Assembly (NCBI RefSeq): GCF_051020765.1
Contig: NW_027469307.1
Span: forward strand, 163,879-227,878
Direction of reading: 5' to 3'
Length of the DNA stretch: 64,000 nucleotides
DNA from: Lasioglossum baleicum
Lineage: Eukaryota; Arthropoda; Insecta; Hymenoptera; Halictidae
Part shown: piece by piece, positions 33,011-50,300 of the stretch
Position numbering within the stretch: position 1 is the stretch's first letter
Layout of the letters: the number at the start of each line of letters is the position of its first letter
The notes under the pieces: model-generated
Databases searched by the model: none
Told to the model about the DNA's origin: nothing
Seen by the model: the letters and a program-made list of their open reading frames with translations, nothing else
Made by a program: the position numbers and the translations under genes

Positions 33011-36000
33011 AACGCTTAACGCATAGCCCATAACGCATAGCCCATAACGCATAACGCATAACGCATAACGCATAACGCATAACGCATAACGCATAACGCA
33101 TAACGCATAACGCATAACGCATAACGCATAACGCATAACGCATAACGCATAACGCATAACGCATAACGCATAACGCATAACGCATAACGCATAACGCATA
33201 ACGCTTAACGCATAGCCCATAGCGCATAACGCAGAACGCATAACGCATAACGCATAACGCATAACGCATAACGCATAACGCATAACGCATAACGCATAAC
33301 GCATAACGCATAACGCATAACGCATAACGCATAACGCATAACGCATAACGCACAACGCATAACGCATAACGCATAACGCATAACGCATAACGCATAACGC
33401 ATAACGCATAACGCATAACGCTTAATGCATAACGCATAACGCTTAACGCATAGCCCATAACGCATAGCCCATAACGCATAACGCATAACACATCGCGCAT
33501 AACGCATAACGGATAACGCATAACGCATAACGCATAACGCATAACGGATAACGCATAACTCTTAACGCATAGCCCATAGCGCATAACGCATAACGCATAA
33601 CGCATAACGCATAACGCATAACGCATAACGCATATCGCATAACGCATAACGCATAACGTATAACGCATAACGCTTAACGCATAACGCATAACGCATAACG
33701 CTTAATGCATAACGCATAACGCTTAACGCATAGCCCATAACGCATAGCCCATAACGCATAACGCATAACGCATCGCGCATAACGCATAACGGATAACGCA
33801 TAACGCATAACGCATAACGCATAACGCATAACGCATAACGCACAACGCATAACGCATAACGCATAATGCATAACGCATAACGCTTAACGCATAGCCCATA
33901 GCGCATAACTCTTAACGCATAGCCCATAGCGCATAACGCATAACGCATAACGCATAACGCATAACGCATAACGCATAACGCATAACGCATAACGCATAAC
34001 GCATAACGCATAACGCATAACGCATAACGCATAACGCTTAACACATAACGCATAACGCATAACGCATAATGCATAACGCATAACGCTTAACGCATAGCCC
34101 ATAGCGCATAACGCATAACGCATAACGCATAACGCATAACGCATAACGCATAACGCATAACGCATAACGCATAACGCATAACGCATAACGCATAACGCAT
34201 AACGCATAACGCATAACGCATAACGCATAACGCATAACGCACAACGCATAACGCATAACGCATAACGCATAACGCATAACGCATAACGCATAACGCATAA
34301 CGCATAACGCATAACGCTTAACGCATAACGCATAACGCATAACGCATAACACATAATGCATAACGCATAACGCTTAACGCATAGCCCATAACGCATAACG
34401 CATAACGCATCACGCATAACGCATAACGTATAACGCGTAACGCATAACGCATAACGAATAACGCATAACGCATAATGCATAACGCATAACGCATAACGCA
34501 TAACGCATAACGCATAACGCATAACGCATAACGCATAACGCATAACGCATAACGCATAACGCATAACGCATAACGCATAACGCATAACGCATAACGCATA
34601 ACGCATAACGCATAACGCATAACGCATAACGCATAACGCATAACGCATAACGCATAACGCATATCGCATAACACATATCGCATAACGCATAACGCATAAC
34701 GCTTAACGCATAACGCATAACGCATAACGCATAACGGATAACGCATAACGCATAACGCATAACGCATAACGCATAACGCATAACGCATAACGCATAACGC
34801 ATAACGCATAACGCATAACGCATAACGCTTAACGCATAACGCATAACGCATAACGCATAACGCATAATGCATAACGCATAACGCTTAACGCATAGCCCAT
34901 AACGCATAACGCATAACGCATAACGCATAACGCATAACGCATAACGCATAACGCATAACGCATAACGCATAACGCATAACGCATAACGCATAACGCATAT
35001 CGCATAACACATATCGCATAACGCATAACGCATAACGCTTAACGCATAACGCATAACGCATAACGCATATCGCATAACACATATCGCATAACGCATAACG
35101 CATAACGCATAACGCTTAACGCATAACGCATAACGCATAACGCATAACGGATAACGCATAACGCATAACGCATAACGCATAACGCATAACGCATAACGCA
35201 TAACGCATAACGCATAACGCATAACGCATAACACATAATGCATAACGCATAACGCTTAACGCATAGCCCATAACGCATAACGCATCACGCATAACGCATA
35301 ACGTATAACGCGTAACGCATAACGCATAACGAATAACGCATAACGCGTAACGCATAACGCATAACGCATAACGCATAACGCATAACGCATAACGCATAAC
35401 GCATAACGCATAACGCATAACGCATAACGCATAACGCATAACGCATAACGCATAACGCATAACGCATAACGCATAACGCATAACGCATAACGCATAACGC
35501 ATAACGCATAACGCATAACGCATAACGCATAACGCATAACGCATAACGCATAACGCATAACGCATAACGCATAACGCATAACGCATAACGCATAACGCAT
35601 AACGCATAACGCATAACGCATAACGCATAACGCATAACGCATAACGCATAACGCATAACGCATAACGCATAACGCATAACGTATAACGCATAACGCATAA
35701 CGCATAACGCATAACGCATAACGCATAACGCATAACGCATAACGCATAACGCATAACGCATAACGCATAACGCATATCGCATAACGCATAACGCATAACG
35801 CATAACGCATAACGCATAACGCATAACGCATAACGCATAACGCATAACGCATAACGCATATCGCATAACGCATAACGCATAACGCATAACGCATAACGCT
35901 TAACGCATAACGCATAACGCATAACGCATAATGCATAACGCATAACGCTTAACGCATAGCCCATAACGCATAGCCCATAACGCATAACGCATAACGCATC

Positions 36001-39000
36001 GCGCATAACGCATAACGGATAACGCATAACGCATAACGCATAACGCATAACGGATAACGCATAACTCTTAACGCATAGCCCATAGCGCATAACGCATCAC
36101 GCATAACGCATAACGCATAACGCATAACGCATAACGCATAACGCTTAACACATAACGCATAACGCATAACGCATAACGCATAACGCATAATGCATAACGC
36201 ATAACGCTTAACGCATAGCCCATAGCGCATAACGCAGAACGCATAACGCATAACGCATAACGCATAACGCATAACGCATAACGCATAACGCATAACGCAT
36301 AACGCATAACGCATAACGCATAACGCATAACGCACAACGCATAACGCATAACGCATAACGCATAACGCATAACGCATAACGCATAACGCATAACGCTTAA
36401 TGCATAACGCATAACGCTTAACGCATAGCCCATAACGCATAGCCCATAACGCATAACGCATAACACATCGCGCATAACGCATAACGGATAACGCATAACG
36501 CATAACGCATAACGGATAACGCATAACTCTTAACGCATAGCCCATAGCGCATAACGCATAACGCATAACGCATAACGCATAACGCATAACGCATAACGCA
36601 TATCGCATAACGCATAACGCATAACGCATAACGCATAACGCTTAACGCATAACGCATAACGCATAACGCTTAATGCATAACGCATAACGCTTAACGCATA
36701 GCCCATAACGCATAGCCCATAACGCATAACGCATAACGCATCGCGCATAACGCATAACGGATAACGCATAACGCATAACGCATAACGCATAACGCATAAC
36801 GCATAACGCACAACGCATAACGCATAACGCATAACGCATAACGCATAACGCATAACGCATAACGCATAACGCATATCGCATAACACATATCGCATAACGC
36901 ATAACGCATAACGCTTAACGCATAACGCATAACGCATAACGCATAACGCATAACGCATAACGGATAACGCATAACGCATAACGCATAACGCATAACGCAT
37001 AACGCATAACGCATAACGCATAACGCATATCGCATAACACATATCGCATAACGCATAACGCATAACGCTTAACGCATAACGCATAACGCATAACGCATAA
37101 CGCATAACGCATAACGCATAACGCATAACGGATAACGCATAACGCATAACGCATAACGCATAACGCATAACGCATAACGCATAACGCATAACGGATAACG
37201 CATAACGCATAACGCATAACGCATAACGCATAACGCATAACGCATAACGCATAACGCATAACGCATAACGCATAACGCATAACGCATAACGCATAACGCA
37301 TAACGCATAACGCATAACGCATAACGCATAACGCATAACGCATAACGCATAACGCATAACGCATAACGTATAACGCATAACGCATAACGCATAACGCATA
37401 ACGCATAACGCATAACGCATAACGCATAACGCATAACGCATAACGCATAACGCATAACGCATAACGCATAACGCATAACGCATATCGCATAACGCATAAC
37501 GCATAACGCATAACGCATAACGCTTAACGCATAGCCCATAACGCATAACGCATAACGCATAACGCATAACGCATAACGCATAACGCATAACGCATAACGC
37601 ATAACGCATAACGCATAACGCATAACGCATAACGCATAACGCATAACGCATAACGCATAACGCATAACGCATAACGCATAACGCATAACGCATAACGCAT
37701 AACGCATAACGCTTAACGCATAACGCATAACGCATAACGCATAACGCATAACGCATAACGCATAACGCATAACGCATAACGCATAACGCATAACGCATAA
37801 CGCATAACGCATAACGCATAACGCATAACGCATAACGCATAACGCATAACGCATAACGCATAACGCATAACGCATAACGCATAACGCATAACGCATAACG
37901 CATAACGGATAACGCATAACGCATAACGCATAACGCATAACGCATAACACATAACCCATAACGCATAACGCATAACGCATAACGCATAACGCTTAACGCA
38001 TAACGCATAACGCATAACGCATAACGCATAATGCATAACGCATAACGCTTAACGCATAGCCCATAACGCATAACGCATAACGCTTAACGCATAACGCATA
38101 ACGCATAACGCATAATGCATAACGCATAACGCTTAACGCATAGCCCATAACGCATAACGCATAACGCATAACGCATAACGCATAACGCATAACGCATAAC
38201 GCATAACGCATAACGCATAACGCATAACGCATAACGCATAACGCATAACGCATAACGCATAACGCATAACGCATAACGCATAACGCATAACGCATAACGC
38301 ATAACGCATAACGCATAACGCATAACGCATAACGCATAACGCATAACGCATAACGCATAACGCATAACGCATAACGCTTAACGCATAACGCATAACGCAT
38401 AACGCATAACGCATAACGCATAACGCATAACGCATAACGCATAACGCATAACGCATAACGCATAACGCATAACGCATAACGCATAACGCATAACGCATAA
38501 CGCATAACGCATAACGCATAACGCATAACGCATAACGCATAACGCATAACGCATAACGCATAACGCATAACGCATAACGCATAACGCATAACGCATAACG
38601 CATAACGCATAACGCATAACGCATAACGCATAACGCATAACGCATAACGCATAACGCATAACGCATAACGCATAACGCATAACGCATAACGCATAACGCA
38701 TAACGCATAACGCATAACGCATAACGCATAACGCATAACGCATAACGCATAACGCATAACGCATAACGCATAACGCATAACGCATAACGCATAACGCATA
38801 ACGCATAACGCATAACGCATAACGCATAACGCTTAACGCATAACGCATAACGCATAACGCATAACGCATAACGCATAACGCATAACGCATAACGCATAAC
38901 GCATAACGCATAACGCATAACGCATAACGCATAACGCATAACGCATAACGCATAACGCATAACGCATAACGCATAACGCATAACGCATAACGCATAGCGC

Positions 39001-39223
39001 ATAACGCATAACGCATAACGCATAACGCATAACGCATAACGCATAACGCATAACGCATAACGCATAACGCATAACGCATAACGCATAACGCATATCGCAT
39101 AACGCATAACGCATAACGCATAACGCATAACGCATAACGCATAACGCATAACGCACAACGCATAACGCATAACGCATAACGCATAACGCATAACGCATAA
39201 CGCATAACGCATAACGCATAACG

Positions 39224-39923
39224 CTTAATGCATAACGCATAACGCTTAACGCATAGCCCATAACGCATAGCCCATAACGCATAACGCATAACACATCGCG
39301 CATAACGCATAACGGATAACGCATAACGCATAACGCATAACGGATAACGCATAACTCTTAACGCATAGCCCATAGCGCATAACGCATAACGCATAACGCA
39401 TAACGCATAACGCATAACGCATAACGCATATCGCATAACGCATAACGCATAACGCATAACGCATAACGCATAACGCATAACGCATAACGCATAACGCATA
39501 ACGCACAACGCATAACGCATAACGCATAACGCATAACGCATAACGCATAACGCATAACGCATAACGCATAACGCTTAATGCATAACGCATAACGCTTAAC
39601 GCATAGCCCATAACGCATAGCCCATAACGCATAACGCATAACACATCGCGCATAACGCATAACGGATAACGCATAACGCATAACGCATAACGGATAACGC
39701 ATAACTCTTAACGCATAGCCCATAGCGCATAACGCATAACGCATAACGCATAACGCATAACGCATAACGCATAACGCATATCGCATAACGCATAACGCAT
39801 AACGCATAACGCATAACGCATAACGGATAACGCATAACTCTTAACGCATAGCCCATAGCGCATAACGCATAACGCATAACGCATAACGCATAACGCATAA
39901 CGCATAACGCATAACGCATAACG
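39224..39923. repeat. 350-bp tandem duplication, first site
   Basis: CTTAATG recurs at 39224 and 39574 and CATAACT at 39350 and 39700, both 350 bp (50 units) apart. The variants between them agree in order, including two CATAGCC units, CATAACA before CATCGCG, and two GATAACG. The right limit is inferred from the period; the second copy changes near 39833. Confidence 0.8.
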
Positions 39924-42900
39924 CTTAACACATAACGCATAACGCATAACGCATAACGCATAACGCATAATGCATAACGCATAACGCTTAACGCATAGCC
40001 CATAGCGCATAACGCAGAACGCATAACGCATAACGCATAACGCATAACGCATAACGCATAACGCATAACGCATAACGCATAACGCATAACGCATAACGCA
40101 TAACGCATAACGCACAACGCACAACGCATAACGCATAACGCATAACGCATAACGCATAACGCATAACGCATAACGCATAACGCATAACGCTTAATGCATA
40201 ACGCATAACGCTTAACGCATAGCCCATAACGCATAGCCCATAACGCATAACGCATAACACATCGCGCATAACGCATAACGGATAACGCATAACGCATAAC
40301 GCATAACGGATAACGCATAACTCTTAACGCATAGCCCATAGCGCATAACGCATAACGCATAACGCATAACGCATAACGCATAACGCATAACGCATATCGC
40401 ATAACGCATAACGCATAACGCATAACGCATAACGCTTAACGCATAACGCATAACGCATAACGCTTAATGCATAACGCATAACGCTTAACGCATAGCCCAT
40501 AACGCATAGCCCATAACGCATAACGCATAACGCATCGCGCATAACGCATAACGGATAACGCATAACGCATAACGCATAACGCATAACGCATAACGCATAA
40601 CGCACAACGCATAACGCATAACGCATAATGCATAACGCATAACGCTTAACGCATAGCCCATAGCGCATAACTCTTAACGCATAGCCCATAGCGCATAACG
40701 CATAACGCATAACGCATAACGCATAACGCATAACGCATAACGCATAACGCATAACGCATAACGCATAACGCATAACGCATAACGCATAACGCTTAACACA
40801 TAACGCATAACGCATAACGCATAATGCATAACGCATAACGCTTAACGCATAGCCCATAGCGCATAACGCATAACGCATAACGCATAACGCATAACGCATA
40901 ACGCATAACGCATAACGCATAACGCATAACGCATAACGCATAACGCATAACGCATAACGCATAACGCATAACGCATAACGCATAACGCACAACGCATAAC
41001 GCATAACGCATAACGCATAACGCATAACGCATAACGCATAACGCATAACGCATAACGCATAACGCTTAACGCATAACGCATAACGCATAACGCATAACAC
41101 ATAATGCATAACGCATAACGCTTAACGCATAGCCCATAACGCATAACGCATAACGCATCACGCATAACGCATAACGTATAACGCGTAACGCATAACGCAT
41201 AACGAATAACGCATAACGCATAATGCATAACGCATAACGCATAACGCATAACGCATAACGCATAACGCATAACGCATAACGCATAACGCATAACGCATAA
41301 CGCATAACGCATAACGCATAACGCATAACGCATAACGCATAACGCATAACGCATAACGCATAACGCATAACGCATAACGCATAACGCATAACGCATAACG
41401 CATAACGCATAACGCATAACGCATATCGCATAACACATATCGCATAACGCATAACGCATAACGCTTAACGCATAACGCATAACGCATAACGCATAACGGA
41501 TAACGCATAACGCATAACGCATAACGCATAACGCATAACGCATAACGCATAACGCATAACGCATAACGCATAACGCATAACGCTTAACGCATAACGCATA
41601 ACGCATAACGCATAACGCATAATGCATAACGCATAACGCTTAACGCATAGCCCATAACGCATAACGCATAACGCATAACGCATAACGCATAACGCATAAC
41701 GCATAACGCATAACGCATAACGCATAACGCATAACGCATAACGCATAACGCATAACGCATATCGCATAACACATATCGCATAACGCATAACGCATAACGC
41801 TTAACGCATAACGCATAACGCATAACGCATATCGCATAACGCATAACGCATAACGCATAACGCATAACGCATAACGCATAACGCATAACGCATAACGCAT
41901 AACGCATAACGCATAACGCATAACGCATAACGCATAACGCATAACGCATAACGCATAACGCATAACGCATGACGCTTAACGCATAACGCATAACGCATAA
42001 CGCATAACGCATAACGCATAACGCATAACGCATAACGCATAACGCATAACGCATAACGCATAACGCATAACGCATAACGCATAACGCATAACGCATAACG
42101 CATAACGCATAACGCATAACGCATAACGCATAACGCATAACGCATAACGCATAACGCATAACGCATAACGCATAACGCATAACGCATAACGCATAACGCA
42201 TAACGCATAACGCATAACGCATAACGCATAACGCATAACGCATAACGCATAACGCATAACGCATAACGCATAACGCATAACGCATAACGCATAACGCATA
42301 ACGCATAACGCATAACGCATAACGCATAACGCATAACGCATAACGCATAACGCATAACGCATAACGCATAACGGATAACGCATAACGCATAACGCATAAC
42401 GCATAACGCATAACACATAACCCATAACGCATAACGCATAACGCATAACGCATAACGCTTAACGCATAACGCATAACGCATAACGCATAACGCATAATGC
42501 ATAACGCATAACGCTTAACGCATAGCCCATAACGCATAACGCATAACGCTTAACGCATAACGCATAACGCATAACGCATAACGCATAATGCATAACGCAT
42601 AACGCTTAACGCATAGCCCATAACGCATAACGCATAACGCATAACGCATAACGCATAACGCATAACGCATAACGCATAACGCATAACGCATAACGCATAA
42701 CGCATAACGCATAACGCATAACGCATAACGCATAACGCATAACGCATAACGCATAACGCATAACGCATAACGCATAACGCATAACGCATAACGCATAACG
42801 CATAACGCATAACGCATAACGCATAACGCATAACGCATAACGCATAACGCATAACGCATAACGCATAACGCATAACGCATAACGCTTAACGCATAACGCA

Positions 42901-45040
42901 TAACGCATAACGCATAACGCATAACGCATAACGCATAACGCATAACGCATAACGCATAACGCATAACGCATAACGCATAACGCATAACGCATAACGCATA
43001 ACGCATAACGCATAACGCATAACGCATAACGCATAACGCATAGCGCATAACGCATAACGCATAACGCATAACGCATAACGCATAACGCATAACGCATAAC
43101 GCATAACGCATAACGCATAACGCATAACGCATAACGCATATCGCATAACGCATAACGCATAACGCATAACGCATAACGCTTAACGCATAACGCATAACGC
43201 ATAACGCATAATGCATAACGCATAACGCTTAACGCATAGCCCATAACGCATAGCCCATAACGCATAACGCATAACGCATCGCGCATAACGCATAACGGAT
43301 AACGCATAACGCATAACGCATAACGCATAACGGATAACGCATAACTCTTAACGCATAGCCCATAGCGCATAACGCATAACGCATAACGCATAACGCATAA
43401 CGCATAACGCATAACGCTTAACACATAACGCATAACGCATAACGCATAACGCATAACGCATAATGCATAACGCATAACGCATAACGCATAACGCATAACG
43501 CATAACGCATAACGCATAACGCACAACGCATAACGCATAACGCATAACGCATAACGCATAACGCATAACGCATAACGCATAACGCATAACGCTTAATGCA
43601 TAACGCATAACGCTTAACGCATAGCCCATAACGCATAGCCCATAACGCATAACGCATAACACATCGCGCATAACGCATAACGGATAACGCATAACGCATA
43701 ACGCATAACGGATAACGCATAACTCTTAACGCATAGCCCATAGCGCATAACGCATAACGCATAACGCATAACGCATAACGCATAACGCATAACGCATATC
43801 GCATAACGCATAACGCATAACGCATAACGCATAACGCATAACGCATAACGCATAACGCATAACGCATAACGCACAACGCATAACGCATAACGCATAACGC
43901 ATAACGCATAACGCATAACGCATAACGCATAACGCATAACGCTTAATGCATAACGCATAACGCTTAACGCATAGCCCATAACGCATAGCCCATAACGCAT
44001 AACGCATAACACATCGCGCATAACGCATAACGGATAACGCATAACGCATAACGCATAACGGATAACGCATAACTCTTAACGCATAGCCCATAGCGCATAA
44101 CGCATAACGCATAACGCATAACGCATAACGCATAACGCATAACGCATATCGCATAACGCATAACGCATAACGCATAACGCATAACGCATAACGGATAACG
44201 CATAACTCTTAACGCATAGCCCATAGCGCATAACGCATAACGCATAACGCATAACGCATAACGCATAACGCATAACGCATAACGCTTAACACATAACGCA
44301 TAACGCATAACGCATAACGCATAACGCATAATGCATAACGCATAGCCCATAGCGCATAACGCAGAACGCATAACGCATAACGCATAACGCATAACGCATA
44401 ACGCATAACGCATAACGCATAACGCATAACGCATAACGCATAACGCATAACGCATAACGCACAACGCACAACGCATAACGCATAACGCATAACGCATAAC
44501 GCATAACGCATAACGCATAACGCATAACGCTTAATGCATAACGCATAACGCTTAACGCATAGCCCATAACGCATAGCCCATAACGCATAACGCATAACAC
44601 ATCGCGCATAACGCATAACGGATAACGCATAACGCATAACGCATAACGGATAACGCATAACTCTTAACGCATAGCCCATAGCGCATAACGCATAACGCAT
44701 AACGCATAACGCATAACGCATAACGCATAACGCATATCGCATAACGCATAACGCATAACGCATAACGCATAACGCTTAACGCATAACGCATAACGCATAA
44801 CGCTTAATGCATAACGCATAACGCTTAACGCATAGCCCATAACGCATAGCCCATAACGCATAACGCATAACGCATCGCGCATAACGCATAACGGATAACG
44901 CATAACGCATAACGCATAACGCATAACGCATAACGCATAACGCACAACGCATAACGCATAACGCATAATGCATAACGCATAACGCTTAACGCATAGCCCA
45001 TAGCGCATAACTCTTAACGCATAGCCCATAGCGCATAACG
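39224..45040. repeat. 4.37-kb segmental duplication in domain F
   Basis: Five CATAACT landmarks in the first copy (39350, 39700, 39833, 40316, 40666) match five in the second (43718, 44068, 44201, 44656, 45006), with offsets of 4368, 4368, 4368, 4340 and 4340 bp. The offset changes by exactly four units between the third and fourth landmark, where the second copy lacks CTTAACG and neighbours near 44340. The second copy carries its own 350-bp tandem pair, with CTTAATG at 43592 and 43942. The duplication is therefore younger than the 350-bp pair. Confidence 0.85.
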
Positions 45041-48000
45041 CATAACGCATAACGCATAACGCATAACGCATAACGCATAACGCATAACGCATAACGCATA
45101 ACGCATAACGCATAACGCATAACGCATAACGCTTAACACATAACGCATAACGCATAACGCATAATGCATAACGCATAACGCTTAACGCATAGCCCATAGC
45201 GCATAACGCATAACGCATAACGCATAACGCATAACGCATAACGCATAACGCATAACGCATAACGCATAACGCATAACGCATAACGCATAACGCATAACGA
45301 ATAACGCATAACGCATAACGCACAACGCATAACGCATAACGCATAACGCATAACGCATAACGCATAACGCATAACGCATAACGCATAACGCATAACGCTT
45401 AACGCATAACGCATAACGCATAACGCATAACACATAATGCATAACGCATAACGCTTAACGCATAGCCCATAACGCATAACGCATAACGCATCACGCATAA
45501 CGCATAACGTATAACGCGTAACGCATAACGCATAACGAATAACGCATAACGCATAATGCATAACGCATAACGCATAACGCATAACGCATAACGCATAACG
45601 CATAACGCATAACGCATAACGCATAACGCTTAACGCATAACGCATAACGCATAACGCATAACGCATAACGCATAACGCATAACGCATAACGCATAACGCA
45701 TAACGCATAACGCATAACGCATAACGCATAACGCATAACGCATAACGCATAACGCATAACGCATAACGCATAACGCATAACGCATATCGCATAACACATA
45801 TCGCATAACGCATAACGCATAACGCTTAACGCATAACGCATAACGCATAACGCATAACGGATAACGCATAACGCATAACGCATAACGCATAACGCATAAC
45901 GCATAACGCATAACGCATAACGCATAACGCATAACGCATAACGCTTAACGCATAACGCATAACGCATAACGCATAACGCATAATGCATAACGCATAACGC
46001 TTAACGCATAGCCCATAACGCATAACGCATAACGCATAACGCATAACGCATAACGCATAACGCATAACGCATAACGCATAACGCATAACGCATAACGCAT
46101 AACGCATAACGCATAACGCATAACGCATATCGCATAACACATATCGCATAACGCATAACGCATAACGCTTAACGCATAACGCATAACGCATAACGCATAT
46201 CGCATAACACATATCGCATAACGCATAACGCATAACGCATAACGCTTAACGCATAACGCATAACGCATAACGCATAACGGATAACGCATAACGCATAACG
46301 CATAACGCATAACGCATAACGCATAACGCATAACGCATAACGCATAACGCATAACGCATAACACATAATGCATAACGCATAACGCTTAACGCATAGCCCA
46401 TAACGCATAACGCATCACGCATAACGCATAACGTATAACGCGTAACGCATAACGCATAACGAATAACGCATAACGCGTAACGCATAACGCATAACGCATA
46501 ACGCATAACGCATAACGCATAACGCATAACGCATAACGCATAACGCATAACGCATAACGCATAACGCATAACGCATAACGCATAACGCATAACGCATAAC
46601 GCATAACGCATAACGCATAACGCATAACGCATAACGCATAACGCATAACGCATAACGCATAACGCATAACGCATAACGCATAACGCATAACGCATAACGC
46701 ATAACGCATAACGCATAACGCATAACGCATAACGCATAACGCATAACGCATAACGCATAACGCATAACGCATAACGCATAACGCATAACGCATAACGCAT
46801 AACGCATAACGCATAACGCATAACGCATAACGCATAACGCATAACGTATAACGCATAACGCATAACGCATAACGCATAACGCATAACGCATAACGCATAA
46901 CGCATAACGCATAACGCATAACGCATAACGCATAACGCATATCGCATAACGCATAACGCATAACGCATAACGCATAACGCATAACGCATAACGCATAACG
47001 CATAACGCATAACGCATAACGCATATCGCATAACGCATAACGCATAACGCATAACGCATAACGCTTAACGCATAACGCATAACGCATAACGCATAATGCA
47101 TAACGCATAACGCTTAACGCATAGCCCATAACGCATAGCCCATAACGCATAACGCATAACGCATCGCGCATAACGCATAACGGATAACGCATAACGCATA
47201 ACGCATAACGCATAACGGATAACGCATAACTCTTAACGCATAGCCCATAGCGCATAACGCATAACGCATAACGCATAACGCATAACGCATAACGCATAAC
47301 GCATAACGCTTAACACATAACGCATAACGCATAACGCATAACGCATAACGCATAATGCATAACGCATAACGCTTAACGCATAGCCCATAGCGCATAACGC
47401 AGAACGCATAACGCATAACGCATAACGCATAACGCATAACGCATAACGCATAACGCATAACGCATAACGCATAACGCATAACGCATAACGCATAACGCAT
47501 AACGCACAACGCATAACGCATAACGCATAACGCATAACGCATAACGCATAACGCATAACGCATAACGCATAACGCTTAATGCATAACGCATAACGCTTAA
47601 CGCATAGCCCATAACGCATAGCCCATAACGCATAACGCATAACACATCGCGCATAACGCATAACGGATAACGCATAACGCATAACGCATAACGGATAACG
47701 CATAACTCTTAACGCATAGCCCATAGCGCATAACGCATAACGCATAACGCATAACGCATAACGCATAACGCATAACGCATAACGCATATCGCATAACGCA
47801 TAACGCATAACGCATAACGCATAACGCTTAACGCATAACGCATAACGCATAACGCTTAATGCATAACGCATAACGCTTAACGCATAGCCCATAACGCATA
47901 GCCCATAACGCATAACGCATAACGCATCGCGCATAACGCATAACGGATAACGCATAACGCATAACGCATAACGCATAACGCATAACGCATAACGCACAAC

Positions 48001-48547
48001 GCATAACGCATAACGCATAATGCATAACGCATAACGCTTAACGCATAGCCCATAGCGCATAACTCTTAACGCATAGCCCATAGCGCATAACGCATAACGC
48101 ATAACGCATAACGCATAACGCATAACGCATAACGCATAACGCATAACGCATAACGCATAACGCATAACGCATAACGCATAACGCATAACGCTTAACACAT
48201 AACGCATAACGCATAACGCATAATGCATAACGCATAACGCTTAACGCATAGCCCATAGCGCATAACGCATAACGCATAACGCATAACGCATAACGCATAA
48301 CGCATAACGCATAACGCATAACGCATAACGCATAACGCATAACGCATAACGCATAACGCATAACGCATAACGCATAACGCACAACGCATAACGCATAACG
48401 CATAACGCATAACGCATAACGCATAACGCATAACGCATAACGCATAACGCATAACGCTTAACGCATAACGCATAACGCATAACGCATAACACATAATGCA
48501 TAACGCATAACGCTTAACGCATAGCCCATAACGCATAACGCATAACG

Positions 48548-50300
48548 CATCACGCATAACGCATAACGTATAACGCGTAACGCATAACGCATAACGAATA
48601 ACGCATAACGCATAATGCATAACGCATAACGCATAACGCATAACGCATAACGCATAACGCATAACGCATAACGCATAACGCATAACGCATAACGCATAAC
48701 GCATAACGCATAACGCATAACGCATAACGCATAACGCATAACGCATAACGCATAACGCATAACGCATAACGCATAACGCATAACGCATAACGCATATCGC
48801 ATAACGCATAACGCATAACGCATAACGCATAACGCATAACGCATATCGCATAACACATATCGCATAACGCATAACGCATAACGCTTAACGCATAACGCAT
48901 AACGCATAACGCATAACGGATAACGCATAACGCATAACGCATAACGCATAACGCATAACGCATAACGCATAACGCATAACGCATAACGCATAACGCATAA
49001 CGCTTAACGCATAACGCATAACGCATAACGCATAACGCATAATGCATAACGCATAACGCTTAACGCATAGCCCATAACGCATAACGCATAACGCATAACG
49101 CATAACGCATAACGCATAACGCATAACGCATAACGCATAACGCATAACGCTTAACGCATAGCCCATAGCGCATAACGCAGAACGCATAACGCATAACGCA
49201 TAACGCATAACGCATAACGCATAACGCATAACGCATAACGCATAACGCATAACGCATAACGCATAACGCATAACGCATAACGCATAACGCATAACGCACA
49301 ACGCATAACGCATAACGCATAACGCATAACGCATAACGCATAACGCATAACGCATAACGCATAACGCATAACGCTTAACGCATAACGCATAACGCATAAC
49401 GCATAACACATAATGCATAACGCATAACGCTTAACGCATAGCCCATAACGCATAACGCATAACGCATCACGCATAACGCATAACGTATAACGCGTAACGC
49501 ATAACGCATAACGAATAACGCATAACGCATAATGCATAACGCATAACGCATAACGCATAACGCATAACGCATAACGCATAACGCATAACGCATAACGCAT
49601 AACGCATAACGCATAACGCATAACGCATAACGCATAACGCATAACGCATAACGCATAACGCATAACGCATAACGCATAACGCATAACGCATAACGCATAA
49701 CGCATATCGCATAACGCATAACGCATAACGCATAACGCATAACGCATAACGCATATCGCATAACACATATCGCATAACGCATAACGCATAACGCTTAACG
49801 CATAACGCATAACGCATAACGCATAACGGATAACGCATAACGCATAACGCATAACGCATAACGCATAACGCATAACGCATAACGCATAACGCATAACGCA
49901 TAACGCATAACGCTTAACGCATAACGCATAACGCATAACGCATAACGCATAATGCATAACGCATAACGCTTAACGCATAGCCCATAACGCATAACGCATA
50001 ACGCATAACGCATAACGCATAACGCATAACGCATAACGCATAACGCATAACGCATAACGCTTAACGCATAGCCCATAGCGCATAACGCAGAACGCATAAC
50101 GCATAACGCATAACGCATAACGCATAACGCATAACGCATAACGCATAACGCATAACGCATAACGCATAACGCATAACGCATAACGCATAACGCATAACGC
50201 ATAACGCATAACGCATAACGCTTAACGCATAACGCATAACGCATAACGCATAACGCATAATGCATAACGCATAACGCTTAACGCATAGCCCATAACGCAT
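48548..50300. repeat. Tandem duplication of about 910 bp in domain F
   Basis: CAGAACG at 49178 and 50088 are 910 bp (130 units) apart. CATCACG at 48548 and 49465 are 917 bp apart, so one unit differs. The clusters between (paired CATATCG around CATAACA, GATAACG, CTTAACG, CATAATG, CATAGCC, CATAGCG) follow in the same order in both copies. Confidence 0.8.
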